From IMG/VR virus record IMGVR_UViG_3300013131_000066, positions 1-49,079 of that record: a DNA stretch of 49,079 nt; one strand, written 5' to 3'. The stretch is from a virus. Shown here piece by piece: positions 36,760 to 46,800 of the stretch. Each line of letters opens with the position of its first letter. Within the stretch, counting starts at the first letter, position 1. Position numbers and translations under genes: made by a program. The notes below the pieces were generated by a model that did no database searches, was not told the DNA's origin, and was given only the letters and a program-made list of their open reading frames with translations.

Positions 36760-37274
36760 GCAAATACTCTGATTTCTTTTTGCTTAGCTCTCCTGATTAT
36801 GCTGAGATTGGCAAGAAACTGCGCCTGCGTAAATATGGAAGTTGGTTGGCTGAGGAAGCATGGCTTCGTGAAGAGCAAAATAAAAAGCGTGCTCAGTTCA
36901 CGCTAAAAACCATTCAACTTGCTCGACAGATTGCCAAGATTAAAGACATTCCAGAAGAGGAGGCCTTTCAGCTTTTGCAGGGCAATACTGTTGAAAGAGC
37001 AGAAATATTAAGTGAATTTTCAGAAGAAACCACTAAGCTGATGGACTTGGTGCCATCAGGAAGGGAGCAGTTTGAAGAGCTGGTAACAATGTTTTTCCGT
37101 AATCGCGGGGAAGTGCTAGACGGCAAAAAATGGCTCCCCACGGATGAATGGGAAAAAGCCGATACAAATAAACTTCCGCAAGAGTTTCTTCAACTGGTGG
37201 AAACTTTTATGACCCAAGAAGATGCAGCGTTAAAAGGCGATGATGAAACGGAGGAAGAAGAAGCCCCAAAATAA
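36756..37274 (+). CDS. Tail assembly chaperone, unshifted product (G-like, 172 aa)
   Basis: Tail assembly chaperones coat the tape measure during tail assembly. The product is helical with a very acidic C-terminus (GDDETEEEEAPK). The last sense codons are GCC CCA AAA before TAA, which contain the -1 slippery heptamer C-CCA-AAA. A -1 shift enters the 37280-37687 frame and yields a fusion of about 310 aa. It lies just before the gp10-like and tape measure genes, as in lambda-like tails. Confidence 0.8.
   Translation: MSKYSDFFLLSSPDYAEIGKKLRLRKYGSWLAEEAWLREEQNKKRAQFTLKTIQLARQIAKIKDIPEEEAFQLLQGNTVERAEILSEFSEETTKLMDLVPSGREQFEELVTMFFRNRGEVLDGKKWLPTDEWEKADTNKLPQEFLQLVETFMTQEDAALKGDDETEEEEAPK
37265..37271 (+). 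promoter_or_regulatory. Programmed -1 ribosomal frameshift site
   Basis: CCCAAAA read as C-CCA-AAA in the chaperone frame fits the X-XXY-YYZ rule exactly and is followed at once by the TAA stop. In the -1 frame translation continues ATA ACA TTT TTG into the downstream ORF without a stop. Confidence 0.8.
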
Positions 37275-37687
37275 CATTTTTGGAGCGCTTGGAACATAGT
37301 TGTGATCAGGCAATCAATCGCTCCACGGATTGGACCAGCATCTACTGTCGCCTTTCATCTTTTGCCATTGCCGATCCTATTTTTCATGCGGAACGCTTTG
37401 GACGACTTCCCATTGCTTTCTTGCAAGCTTGCCTAGAAAATTTATTTGAAACGCATAAGGAGCAAGTGAATGCGCAAAGTATTTCCACAGCCAAGCTAAG
37501 TGGTCTGGTATTTTCTGCATTAGCAGGCAAAGGGAAGAAACCAAGCCTAGAAGACTTCTTGCCTTATGAAATTAAGAAAGGTGCTAATGATTTGCAAGAA
37601 GAAACAATAGCAGCTATGAAATGGGCATTAAAGCATGAAAAAATGCCTCCTGCTATTATTGGCTTAATTGGCGCTGAACTTAGCTAA
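37272..37687 (+). CDS. Tail assembly chaperone, frameshift extension (T-like)
   Basis: The -1 frame after the slippery site encodes about 138 residues (ITFLERLEHSCDQAINRSTD at its start, ending IIGLIGAELS). Alone it has only a TTG start at 37280 and no ribosome site, so it is best read as the C-terminal part of the G-T fusion. It is helical, as expected for the tape-measure-binding part. Coordinates mark only the extension, from just after the slip. Confidence 0.75.
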
Positions 37688-37688
37688 G

Positions 37689-38141
37689 ATGTGGCAAAGT
37701 GCATTGTTTTCAATGCCTGTTCAAGATGGGATTAGCAATCGTTTGGTAACGCTTAAGGGCGCGTTTGGTCGCGTTTTTGAGGAGGCCATGGACTGGGCAG
37801 ATGAAGACTTTCAGGAGGAAATTGAAGCAATTGAATGGGATTGGAAAGGAGAAGAATATCAAACTGTTCGAAAAAACGGGGAGATTGTGACAGAGCCGCG
37901 AAACATTGTGGACACTGGTGACTTAAGGAACAGCCAACGAAGGGAGAATCAAACGGCCATCACTACTGATTTTGTCTGGACGGGAGGCGATGGAGAGGAA
38001 TATGCCTCCATTGTTCATGATGGCTATGTCGGTAAACTTGGAGGAAGATACCCTGCTCGTCCTTTCACAGATAATGCAATTCAGGAGCTTCCATCCATTG
38101 TGGAAACTTTGCTGGTGCGGGAGATAGTTACCAATGGCTGA
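37689..38141 (+). CDS. HK97 gp10-like or minor tail protein (150 aa)
   Basis: The product MWQSALFSMPVQDGISNRLV, with NIVDTGDLRNSQ and the C-terminal YPARPFTDNAIQELP, fits the gp10-like pattern where DTGxLR and RPFxxxA are typical. I use ATG 37689, one base after the preceding stop; a longer frame from 37668 overlaps the chaperone. It overlaps the tape measure start by 8 bases. Confidence 0.6.
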   Translation: MWQSALFSMPVQDGISNRLVTLKGAFGRVFEEAMDWADEDFQEEIEAIEWDWKGEEYQTVRKNGEIVTEPRNIVDTGDLRNSQRRENQTAITTDFVWTGGDGEEYASIVHDGYVGKLGGRYPARPFTDNAIQELPSIVETLLVREIVTNG

Positions 38142-41100
38142 ATACAGAATTGAATTTATAGCAGATAGTAGTCGCGCCAGTCGCACTATCAATCTACTTG
38201 AAAAAGCAATTAGCGATGTTACAAAAGAATTCAAAGATGCTGAGATTGGTTCGGGGGATTTCATAAAGGCTGCCAGTAATTTAAGTGGATTACAAAGCGA
38301 ACTTAGGAACGCTCAACGTGAAGTAGTTGATTTAGACCGAGCATATCAACAACTTAGTAAATCCATGGCCAGCTTCCGCTCTGGCATGGGCGCAAAAGGG
38401 GCGATTCCAAATGTTGCTAGCCCCATTCGTGGTACGGCTAATCAATTTGGAAGTCCAGCTTATTTTGAAAAACTTAATAAAGATTTAGCAGAAGCTATTG
38501 CGGAAGGAAAACGTATTGACGCAGAGATCAGGCAAGCGGCGGAAGAAAGGCAAGATGCAATTAACCAGTTTCGTTCTGGCATGGGAGCAATTCCAGGCGT
38601 TGCTAGTCCCATTCGTGGCACAGCCAGTCAATTCGGTAGCCCAGCTTACTTTGAAAAACTTAATAAAGATTTAGCAGAAGCTATTGCGGAGGGGAAGCGT
38701 ATTGACATTGAAATAGAACGCGCAGCTCAAAGCAGACAAAATGCAATCAATGAGTTCCGCACTGCGATGGGGGCAAGTGGCCGCATGTCGGGAAGTGCTA
38801 GTCCTGTTCGCGGCACAATCAATCAATGGGGAAGCCCAGCTTATTTTGAGGAGATTAAGCGTGCGGCTCAGAGCAGGCAGGATGCAATTAACGAATTTCG
38901 TACTGGCATGGGGGGACTTGGCGTCGCATCGGGAGAGGCCAGTCCTGTTCGTGGCACGGTGGGGCAGTTTGGAAGTCCTGCTTACTTTGAAGCTCTTAAT
39001 GCAAGCTTAAAAGAGGCTATAGCTGAAGGCACTCGCATTGACGCAGAAATAAGGCGAGCAGCGCAAGAAAGGCAAGATGCAATTAACCAATTCCGCTCTG
39101 GCATGGCAGAGCGTGGTGCAATTCCTGGCGCGGCAAGTCCTATTGGTGGTGCTTTTAATATCAAAGGCAGTCCCTTGTATGAGCAAGTTGGCTCTTTAGC
39201 CAAGCTTGATAGGCAATTAACGGGATTGCGAGAAAAAGCGCGACTAATCTCTCCCGACACTAGTGAGTGGAAGGCCTTAACCAAGGAAATCCTTCATACG
39301 GAAAAGAGTATTGACAGAATTAACAAAAAGCAGCGTGGTGGCCCCTTTGCTCAAACACGCCTTGGCGCTGCTGGAGGAGCTTTTCTTTATGGAGGCGGGC
39401 TTGGCGGAGGCGTTGGTAGTGCATTAGGAGGCATTGCTGGTGGCTTGATGGGTGGTGTGCCTGGTGCCTTTACTGGAGCAGCCGTTGGACAATTGGTAGA
39501 TAACCTTGGCACATCACTGGCTGGTATTACAAAGCAAGCAGCAGCGGTGCAGCAAATGCAACGCGGACTTGCTCTTGCCTCCATTGATGCCAAAGATTTT
39601 GCGGAATCTCAAGCAACTGTTGCCTCCATGAGCCAACGCTTGTTGATGCCCCTTGAACAAACAACGCGCCTCTTCACTCAATTACGAGTGAATACCAAAC
39701 AATACAATTTGTCCGTGGCAGATACTGCCAAGATCATGGAAGGTACAGCCTTAGCCATTATGGCTACTGGCGGAAGCTCCGAGGATTTGGAAGGGGCCAT
39801 GCGAGCCGTTGTGCAAATCTTCAGCAAGGGAGGCGTTCAGGCTGAAGAACTGCGCGGGCAATTAGGCGAGCGTTTTCCTGGCGCTGTAGTGAAGTTTGCG
39901 CAAGCAAACAAGATGAGCTTCGAGGAGCTACAAAAGGGGCTTGAAAACGGAGAAATTGGTATTAAAGAGTTTGTTGAATTTGCAAAGAAAAATTATACTG
40001 ATTATGCAAAATTTAGCGAGCAACTTGCCACGGCCCCTGAGTTTGCTGGCAAGCGTTTGCAAATTGCATTAGAGCAAATTTCGTTAGAAATTGGTAGTTT
40101 ATTTGGGCCCATGGGGGCAGACATTCAAGATGTCTTCACTGACATGATCAATAGCGTGGCGCAGTTTATTAAGGATAATCGCGCCTACATGCGTCAAGCA
40201 ATTCAAGACTTTACTTCCATTGTTGGACCTATTACCAAGGTCTTCATGGAACTTATGAAGGTGATTGCTAATTTTTCAGTGGCAGTTGGCAAAGTATTTC
40301 AAGGCCTTTTCTCTAGCATTCGTCAATCTTTGGGCATGGCAAATCTTGGCGAAGCAAAGGCTCGCCTAGACAAAGCGGCCAAAGCCGTGGCCGGCAAGAC
40401 GCGACCCACGACAAATGTTAGAGGAGGTGGACCGTTTCAAGAATATGACAAAGCATTGGCCGCTTATCAGGCCCTAGGCGGAGACGCGGCTTGGGCCAAG
40501 GCAAATGCTCCTGCACAGCCCAGTAATTTACAATATGGCGGCCTAGGTGCTGGCATGTCTCTGGACAGGCAAGGTAAAGATGAAAAAGACAAGAAGGCAA
40601 AGGCAGACAGTCTTGAAAGCTTTGAGCGGCTTCGTGATCAACTAGCAAATGCTTATAACCAAGCAGAAATTGAACGCATTAAGGCACGTCATGAATTAAA
40701 AAAACGCTTGCAAGAAGATTTGTTTGACATGCAAGAATTTGGAGCAAATCGTCTCCAAAGGCAAAATCTTCAGTTTCTTCGTGCGCTTGTTAAAGCTGAG
40801 CAAGATCGGCAAACAACAATTTTAGAAGCGCAATTAAACATTGCAGCTAAAGCTGGCAAGGTAGCGCCTAGCGCTCCAATACTTCCTTCCGCTGGGGGCA
40901 CAGGCGTTTCAAGCCTTACTACCTTCTCCAGCCAACAACTTACAAGAGCCACGCAAGAAGCCAGTCGCTTCACTGGTGTTGCCAATATGTGCTCGGAATC
41001 AGTGAAAGCTTTTTACAAAAGCTTAGGTATTTCTTTGCCTGGTGTAACTGCATGGGCAGATACTGTCAGGAAGGCTGGTCAAACCATGACCGACTGGTCG

Positions 41101-42597
41101 AAGCTTCAAGCCGGAGATATTGTGGCTACTGGCCGCCCTGGTGATACTCCGCACGTAGGAGTTTATACTGGTGGCCAAAATGTATTTCATCAAAGCAGAA
41201 GTAGAGGCTTAAGGGCCGGCAATTACCCCGATCTTTCTTATTTCCAAAAACAAGGTTATTTTGTTCGGCCAAATGTTGGGGCCGGCATGCCAGGCAAGGT
41301 AGGAAGCAATCAAAGCCGCGACACTATGGCAGCGGCAGAAACTGATATAGCCAGGCAAAATGCCAAGATTGCAGAACGCGGAGCGCTTTTAACAAAGGAA
41401 AGTGACATTTTGAAGCAACTGGGGCGATACATGCAAGAGACATATAATGTGCCCGACCTGGAGCTTGATAATCAGTTACTAAAAAAACGTAACGATTTAA
41501 TAGAGCAAGGAATAGATGAAAATGTAATCAATTATAAAATGCGACTTTTTGAACTTGATCTTCAATACCAAGGCTTACTTAAGGCATTTCCAGAATTTGC
41601 GGCTAAGGCAGGCCTTTCAGAAGGGCAACGTATTAAGATATTGGCAATTTTGGCGGAGGGGCTTGGCAAGGCTACGCAAGCGGAAAAAGCCAAAAATGAT
41701 GAAACTTTGCGCGGAATTGCCATTCAGCGCGAAAATCAAATGCAAGAAGCCTTGCGTTTTGCCACGCCATTGGGAGGCATGGGACTTAGCGCAGGCTTCA
41801 TTGGAGCATCGGGACAGAAGTTCGAAGAAGTGTTCAAGGAAACTGACTCTAAGGAAACAGCCACATACTTTGCTGAACTTCAAAATCAGCTAACTCTGCT
41901 AGAAACGCGCAATGGTGCCATTCAATCATCCATCATGGCCATTGGGGATGCTTTTGGTACTGCCATGACAACTGGCATTGCAAGCCTAATTGATGGCACA
42001 GCTTCAGCTCAAGAAGTGTTTGCTAATTTCCTCAAGGGCATTGGTCAGGCATTGTTGCAGGCCGCGCAACAAATGATTGCCACTTATATTGCCATCGGCA
42101 TTGCCAGGATTTTTGCAGGACTTGGTGGTAAGAATCTTAATCCCACCAGTCCAGGGGGAGACTGGATGAGTGCAGTAGGTAGAATGAATCCCACTTCCGC
42201 CTATGCCGATGGTGGGATTGCCCCTGGCGGCTTCACTGCCTTTGCTAATGGCGGCACAGTCACCGGCCCTACACTGGGCCTCGTTGGCGAAGGACGCTAT
42301 AACGAAGCCATTGTGCCATTGCCTGATGGTCGTTCTATTCCCGTGCAAATGCAAGGCGGAGGCCTTCGTGAAAAAATGAATAACGGCATGGCCGGCGCAA
42401 CTGCCCCTCCAGTGCTTTCAATGAGCTTCCAAAGTACAACTATCAATGGAGTAGAATACGTTGACAGGGCTCAGCTTGAAGCAGCAATGGCTGAAACGCG
42501 CAGAACTGCTACTAGTGATGGTGCTAAACGCGGCATGACGATGACCTTGGATCGTTTGCAAAATAGTAGCTCCACTCGCAGGAGAGTTGGCGTGTAA
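38134..42597 (+). CDS. Tape measure protein with embedded NlpC/P60-like domain (1487 aa)
   Basis: Sets tail length and is ejected with DNA. Order: N-terminal helix; five units of a 45-65-aa repeat (about 85-350); a glycine-rich hydrophobic stretch (about 420-460); the tape measure domain (about 480-670, with SKGGVQAEELRGQLGERFPG); an internal cysteine peptidase-like domain with Cys953 (NMCSESV), His1007 (PHVGVY) and His1019 (FHQS), about 930-1050; a second hydrophobic region (about 1300-1330); and the C-terminal GPTLGLVGEGRYNEAIVPLP motif. The peptidase could open peptidoglycan at entry. At about 0.15 nm per residue the tail would be near 220 nm, an estimate only. Confidence 0.9.
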   Translation: MAEYRIEFIADSSRASRTINLLEKAISDVTKEFKDAEIGSGDFIKAASNLSGLQSELRNAQREVVDLDRAYQQLSKSMASFRSGMGAKGAIPNVASPIRGTANQFGSPAYFEKLNKDLAEAIAEGKRIDAEIRQAAEERQDAINQFRSGMGAIPGVASPIRGTASQFGSPAYFEKLNKDLAEAIAEGKRIDIEIERAAQSRQNAINEFRTAMGASGRMSGSASPVRGTINQWGSPAYFEEIKRAAQSRQDAINEFRTGMGGLGVASGEASPVRGTVGQFGSPAYFEALNASLKEAIAEGTRIDAEIRRAAQERQDAINQFRSGMAERGAIPGAASPIGGAFNIKGSPLYEQVGSLAKLDRQLTGLREKARLISPDTSEWKALTKEILHTEKSIDRINKKQRGGPFAQTRLGAAGGAFLYGGGLGGGVGSALGGIAGGLMGGVPGAFTGAAVGQLVDNLGTSLAGITKQAAAVQQMQRGLALASIDAKDFAESQATVASMSQRLLMPLEQTTRLFTQLRVNTKQYNLSVADTAKIMEGTALAIMATGGSSEDLEGAMRAVVQIFSKGGVQAEELRGQLGERFPGAVVKFAQANKMSFEELQKGLENGEIGIKEFVEFAKKNYTDYAKFSEQLATAPEFAGKRLQIALEQISLEIGSLFGPMGADIQDVFTDMINSVAQFIKDNRAYMRQAIQDFTSIVGPITKVFMELMKVIANFSVAVGKVFQGLFSSIRQSLGMANLGEAKARLDKAAKAVAGKTRPTTNVRGGGPFQEYDKALAAYQALGGDAAWAKANAPAQPSNLQYGGLGAGMSLDRQGKDEKDKKAKADSLESFERLRDQLANAYNQAEIERIKARHELKKRLQEDLFDMQEFGANRLQRQNLQFLRALVKAEQDRQTTILEAQLNIAAKAGKVAPSAPILPSAGGTGVSSLTTFSSQQLTRATQEASRFTGVANMCSESVKAFYKSLGISLPGVTAWADTVRKAGQTMTDWSKLQAGDIVATGRPGDTPHVGVYTGGQNVFHQSRSRGLRAGNYPDLSYFQKQGYFVRPNVGAGMPGKVGSNQSRDTMAAAETDIARQNAKIAERGALLTKESDILKQLGRYMQETYNVPDLELDNQLLKKRNDLIEQGIDENVINYKMRLFELDLQYQGLLKAFPEFAAKAGLSEGQRIKILAILAEGLGKATQAEKAKNDETLRGIAIQRENQMQEALRFATPLGGMGLSAGFIGASGQKFEEVFKETDSKETATYFAELQNQLTLLETRNGAIQSSIMAIGDAFGTAMTTGIASLIDGTASAQEVFANFLKGIGQALLQAAQQMIATYIAIGIARIFAGLGGKNLNPTSPGGDWMSAVGRMNPTSAYADGGIAPGGFTAFANGGTVTGPTLGLVGEGRYNEAIVPLPDGRSIPVQMQGGGLREKMNNGMAGATAPPVLSMSFQSTTINGVEYVDRAQLEAAMAETRRTATSDGAKRGMTMTLDRLQNSSSTRRRVGV
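38386..39180 (+). repeat. Five tandem repeat units in the tape measure gene
   Basis: The phrase ASPxRGTxxQxGSPAYFE recurs at about 38413, 38601, 38797 and 38938, with a diverged fifth copy near 39130. Spacing is about 190 bases except between the third and fourth units (about 141), where one unit has lost roughly 50 bases in frame. Confidence 0.85.
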
Positions 42598-42980
42598 TGG
42601 CTGATTTTCCTTCATTAAAGCCAACTGGTCGCAGTTTTCAACTTGGCCAATATCCAGTTAAAACTTATCGAGCCATGTCTGGTGCAGTGGTACGCCGCAG
42701 CTTCGGTAATCGTCCTTTTGGCTATACGCTGGAATTGGAGTTTGGCAATATCTCGGAAACCATTGTTAATACCATTATTGATCATTACGACTTGCAGCAA
42801 GGTGGCACAATTGGATTTGCTATTCCCTCTATTGTGTTTGAAGGCTATACAAGCGTTTTACAAAGTAAAGTTCGCACTGCCCTTGGCATTGAATGGCTTT
42901 ACGCTGAACCTCCAACAGTGGAAAGTGTAATTAAAGGCATTAGCACGGTAATGGTAAAGCTAGTTGGTGAAATGCGATGA
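42597..42980 (+). CDS. Minor tail protein, M-like position (127 aa)
   Basis: A beta-rich product (RRSFGNRPFGYTLELEFGNI and a WLYAEPPTVESVI segment) directly after the tape measure, the place of lambda gpM. The distant similarity is by position and fold impression only. Its ATG overlaps the tape measure stop by one base, and its own end overlaps the next gene by ATGA. Confidence 0.6.
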   Translation: MADFPSLKPTGRSFQLGQYPVKTYRAMSGAVVRRSFGNRPFGYTLELEFGNISETIVNTIIDHYDLQQGGTIGFAIPSIVFEGYTSVLQSKVRTALGIEWLYAEPPTVESVIKGISTVMVKLVGEMR

Positions 42981-43441
42981 GTGAAATTCGTTTGGCTCAA
43001 TATTTTTATTTAGTAACTGCCAATAATGTGCAGCATCGCTATCAAAACTTCTTCATACAAGAAGCGCGAATTTTAGACGGCGCTCGTTACGAATTTGCAC
43101 CATTCAGAGCAGAAGGAAGCACTGCCAACTTAAATGGTGACAATGGACTAGTGCGAGTGTTATTTCCCAATGTGGAATATGCCATTCGCCTGGTTGAGCA
43201 AGGTGATGGCAATCGCCTTAGTCGTTTGACTATTACCACGCAATGGCTAAATGCTGCCCTGGCGCCTTCACGTAGCTATCAAGAACGTTATGTTGGCATT
43301 GGCGCAAGCTATTCAGACACTACCATTGAACTACGGTATCGCACTGCCATGGATTCCGTGGGAGCACAATTTCCAGCTCGCACTCTCACTCGCAGCTTAG
43401 TTGGCCCATTGCCCCTCAATGCAGAACTCGTCCTTCAATGA
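42977..43441 (+). CDS. Minor tail protein, L-like position (154 aa)
   Basis: The product (MSEIRLAQYFYLVTANNVQH, EFAPFRAEGSTANLNGDNG) is beta-rich and ends just before an NlpC/P60 gene, which corresponds to lambda L followed by K. It lacks the Cys cluster typical of gpL. Confidence 0.6.
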   Translation: MSEIRLAQYFYLVTANNVQHRYQNFFIQEARILDGARYEFAPFRAEGSTANLNGDNGLVRVLFPNVEYAIRLVEQGDGNRLSRLTITTQWLNAALAPSRSYQERYVGIGASYSDTTIELRYRTAMDSVGAQFPARTLTRSLVGPLPLNAELVLQ

Positions 43442-43805
43442 TTTAATTGGCTTGCCTTATCAATGGAGCGCTGCTCCATGGTCAGGCAAAACTGATTGTT
43501 TTCAGCTCGCTTGTGAAGTGCATAAGCGGCTAGGCTTTAATGATTATACGGAGCGTTTTGAATGGGTGTATGAAATGTATGATGAAAGCACATTTCCAAA
43601 ATCGCTGCTTGTTAGGTGGATGATTGACAATGGGAAGCGACTAAAAGAGCCATTGGCTGGAGCGGTGATGTTATTGCCAGCTTCTGTTGGCTCGGCGTTG
43701 GGAACAATTGTGGAAGATGGAGTGTTATTTCTTTCTCCTGGCGGCACAGTCGTCAAAGCTTTATTGCCTAGAAACATTGGCCATTGTTTTTGGATGAATC
43801 AATGA
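43419..43805 (+). CDS. NlpC/P60-like tail peptidase, K-like (128 aa)
   Basis: NlpC/P60 enzymes cut peptide bonds in peptidoglycan. Here GLPYQWSAAP then DCFQLACEVHKRLG gives Cys27, and a C-terminal GHCFW supplies a candidate His122. Position between L-like and J-like genes matches lambda K. The start is inside the previous gene (43419); a longer frame runs from 43401. It overlaps the next gene by ATGA. Confidence 0.7.
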   Translation: MQNSSFNDLIGLPYQWSAAPWSGKTDCFQLACEVHKRLGFNDYTERFEWVYEMYDESTFPKSLLVRWMIDNGKRLKEPLAGAVMLLPASVGSALGTIVEDGVLFLSPGGTVVKALLPRNIGHCFWMNQ

Positions 43806-46800
43806 CGCGCAAACTTTTGCCTTATGAATATGATTTAATTGATGCGCTAGGCATTAAAAGGGAAGAGTATTTAGATTTTGTTGCACAACAGCATATTTAC
43901 AAAGATATAAAGCAAGGCACTGTGTTGGATGCACGCAATGATTTCGGAATCACTGCTTTAATCTTGACCATTGTGGGCATTCTGTTCCAGGTGGCGTCAG
44001 TCCTGTTGATGCCAAAGCCCAAGGCTCCTAAAGAGCGAGGTACGGAGCAAACTAGGGATGCAGTGCTGGCTCCACGCATTGGTTTCAATGGCGCTCAAGA
44101 TCTTGCCGTATATGGAGATACCGTACCGTTGGTTTATACCAACACTGCGCAAAATATAAATGGCGGTGTGCGTGTAGCGAGCCTATTGTTATGGTCAGGC
44201 ATCCTTAGCTTTGGTAATAATCAATTCATGCGGTTAATGATGACCGTTGGCGCATCCGGCATTGCCAATATTGATCCAGAGCGCACGGCTCTTGGACAAT
44301 TTCCAGCTAGGGATTTGGTATTTGGAAATGTATGGCAATATTACAACGAAAATGGTCCCACTCTGTATCAAAATTTAATTAAAGGAGGAGGCACTGATCC
44401 GACAATAACCTTTGGCACTGATACCACTGCAAAACTCAATGGTCTCCCCGGAGCAGAAGAAGGTTTTAGTCAGGCATTTTCGCCCACCACTGCAAACACT
44501 GTAGGCGTGACAGGCTTTATACCAATAGAAGCAGACGTGCTAATTCTCAATGAAGATGGCAATACAGAACGCCGACGTGTTGAAGCACGATTCCAATCCC
44601 GCTCTGGTGCATATTGGCCCAATAATAGTGATCGTCCTTTTGTTCCCGTGGGAGATTTCTGGGACCTATTTATTGCCCATACCATTGAACTATTACCAAC
44701 CACTGATACTGCAGGCATTGCACGTCAAGATGCCCTGCGTAATTCAGCTTCGCAAATTGACAATGGCACTATATTCAAAGCCGGCTCCGCATTATTTCGC
44801 GTGGTTTCCATAGGCTTTGCTGATAATAGTACCAACGGCATTGAGGGCGGTGATTTATATGCAGGCGTGGAATGTATTCGCACCGGCAAATTGCCACGTG
44901 CTAATTATGGATTAGGACACTGGAAAGGAGTGGGAGATCGAATCAATGCGTTACAAAAAAGAATTGATAATATTAATGCTGCAATTACAAAGGCACAAGG
45001 ACTTCGCGATATAGATCAAAAAATCCTAAATCGTGGCTCCGTAGTTTCTTTTGGAAAAGGCGGCTTTGGCTCTCAGCGACTCACACAAGCAGAGAAAAAT
45101 CGCTACCAATCAAACGTAAATAACTATAATAATGAAATTGCTGCATTGCAAAATGAAAATAATGCTTTGCAGGATGAAATTAACAGCTTGCAAGGACAAG
45201 GGGGCCCAGAATCATTCCATGTGAAGGGCTTGGCGCGTATTGAAGAAGCCGCCTACGCTAGCGTCACTAAATGCAATGTTTTAGACATAGCTTTACGGTT
45301 TCAAGTGTATAGGCGTCTCAATGGTCGCGCCAATGTTTATGGCAAGAATCAAGTTAATTATGGTCATAGTGCATCAGATAATGGTGCCAAGGCACGTACT
45401 GCCATGTTCGCCTTGTGGTATCGCCTGGACAACTCAGGCGAATACATTAGATTGCCGTATATTTTTTGCTGCCGTGGGGTAAACCAACAGGAAACATTTG
45501 CCTACCTAAAATTAATTTCCCGCAACGCTGGACCACGATTTATTGCAATTAAGCTAGAGCCCGTTGTTGACACTTACATTGAAATTCGCACCTTCCACAC
45601 TCGTGGCTACTGCTATCTCAATCCAACTGGTCCATTGGTCACTCTTGGTTCTGACCTAACTGAAAATGACAATGTAGAAGTGTATTTCAATGGCTCAGTG
45701 TATCGAGATGGGAGCAGAGGCGACTATCCTCCGTTTAATAAATCTCCAGCTAATACCACTGAATTTGATTTGTTTAATTACGACGCATTTTCTAACACTT
45801 CTTTTTCTTTTGATTCGTCCGCTGAAATTAAAATTACAGCCGTAACAGAACAACGCATTGAATCGTGGCAAAACTATGGCCCTAGCCTGTACAGCGGCCT
45901 GTCCACTCTTGCCGTGCATGTTGTCTCAGGGGCTGGCACTCAGGATTTGCGAAGTGTTAGTGCTTACGTGACGGAAGGCAAGCGCGTGCGTCTGCTGCCA
46001 ACAAGCCAAAATTATTTTGGCAATGAAGCAACAAACGTGCCTGATGATGCGGCCATAACTAATTTTGCAAATAGCGCACCAAGTAATTCCACTTCTTTTG
46101 CTGCGGATATTTTCTTAGATACAATTTTGGATGGCATCAATGGCATTGGTCGCTATGCAAGTTTGCATTCAGTGGATGTGATGCAACTGGCGCAAAGTAA
46201 AAGATTTTGCGAACGCAATGGTTTATTCATGGACGGTGTGATTGCAGATGCCAGGCCGTGGCGAGAGTTTTGGGCGCAAGTAGCACCATTTAGCCTGCTT
46301 GAACTTGGCAAGATTGGCGGGAAAGAAACGCTGGTGCCTGCATTGCCTTATGAAAAAAATACTGGCGCCATCACTCGTTCAGTGTCAATCACTGCACTTT
46401 TTAATCAAGGAAACATTCTTGAAGAAAGCCTTAAAGAGGAATTTATTGACTATGGCACAGGCGTTCAAGATGTAATTGTCACTTTGATTTATCGTGATGT
46501 AGAGCGCAATGGTGTGTTTCCGCGTAACAACAGCGTAGAGGTTAAACGCACTGACACGCAAGAAGCCAATGCCGTTCGCGAAAGCCTTGACATTTCACAG
46601 TTTGTCACCACTCGCGCCCAGGCGATCTTACTGGGCAAATATCTTTGCAATGTACGGCGTTATAACCGCCGCGCCATTGAGCTGGTCACTTTCCCTACGG
46701 ACATCTTTGTAATGCCTGGTAGTTACGTTTATGTGGAAACCAGCAATAATCAATGGGACGGCATATATACAGGCAGAATTGAAGACGGTGGAGCTTTGAA

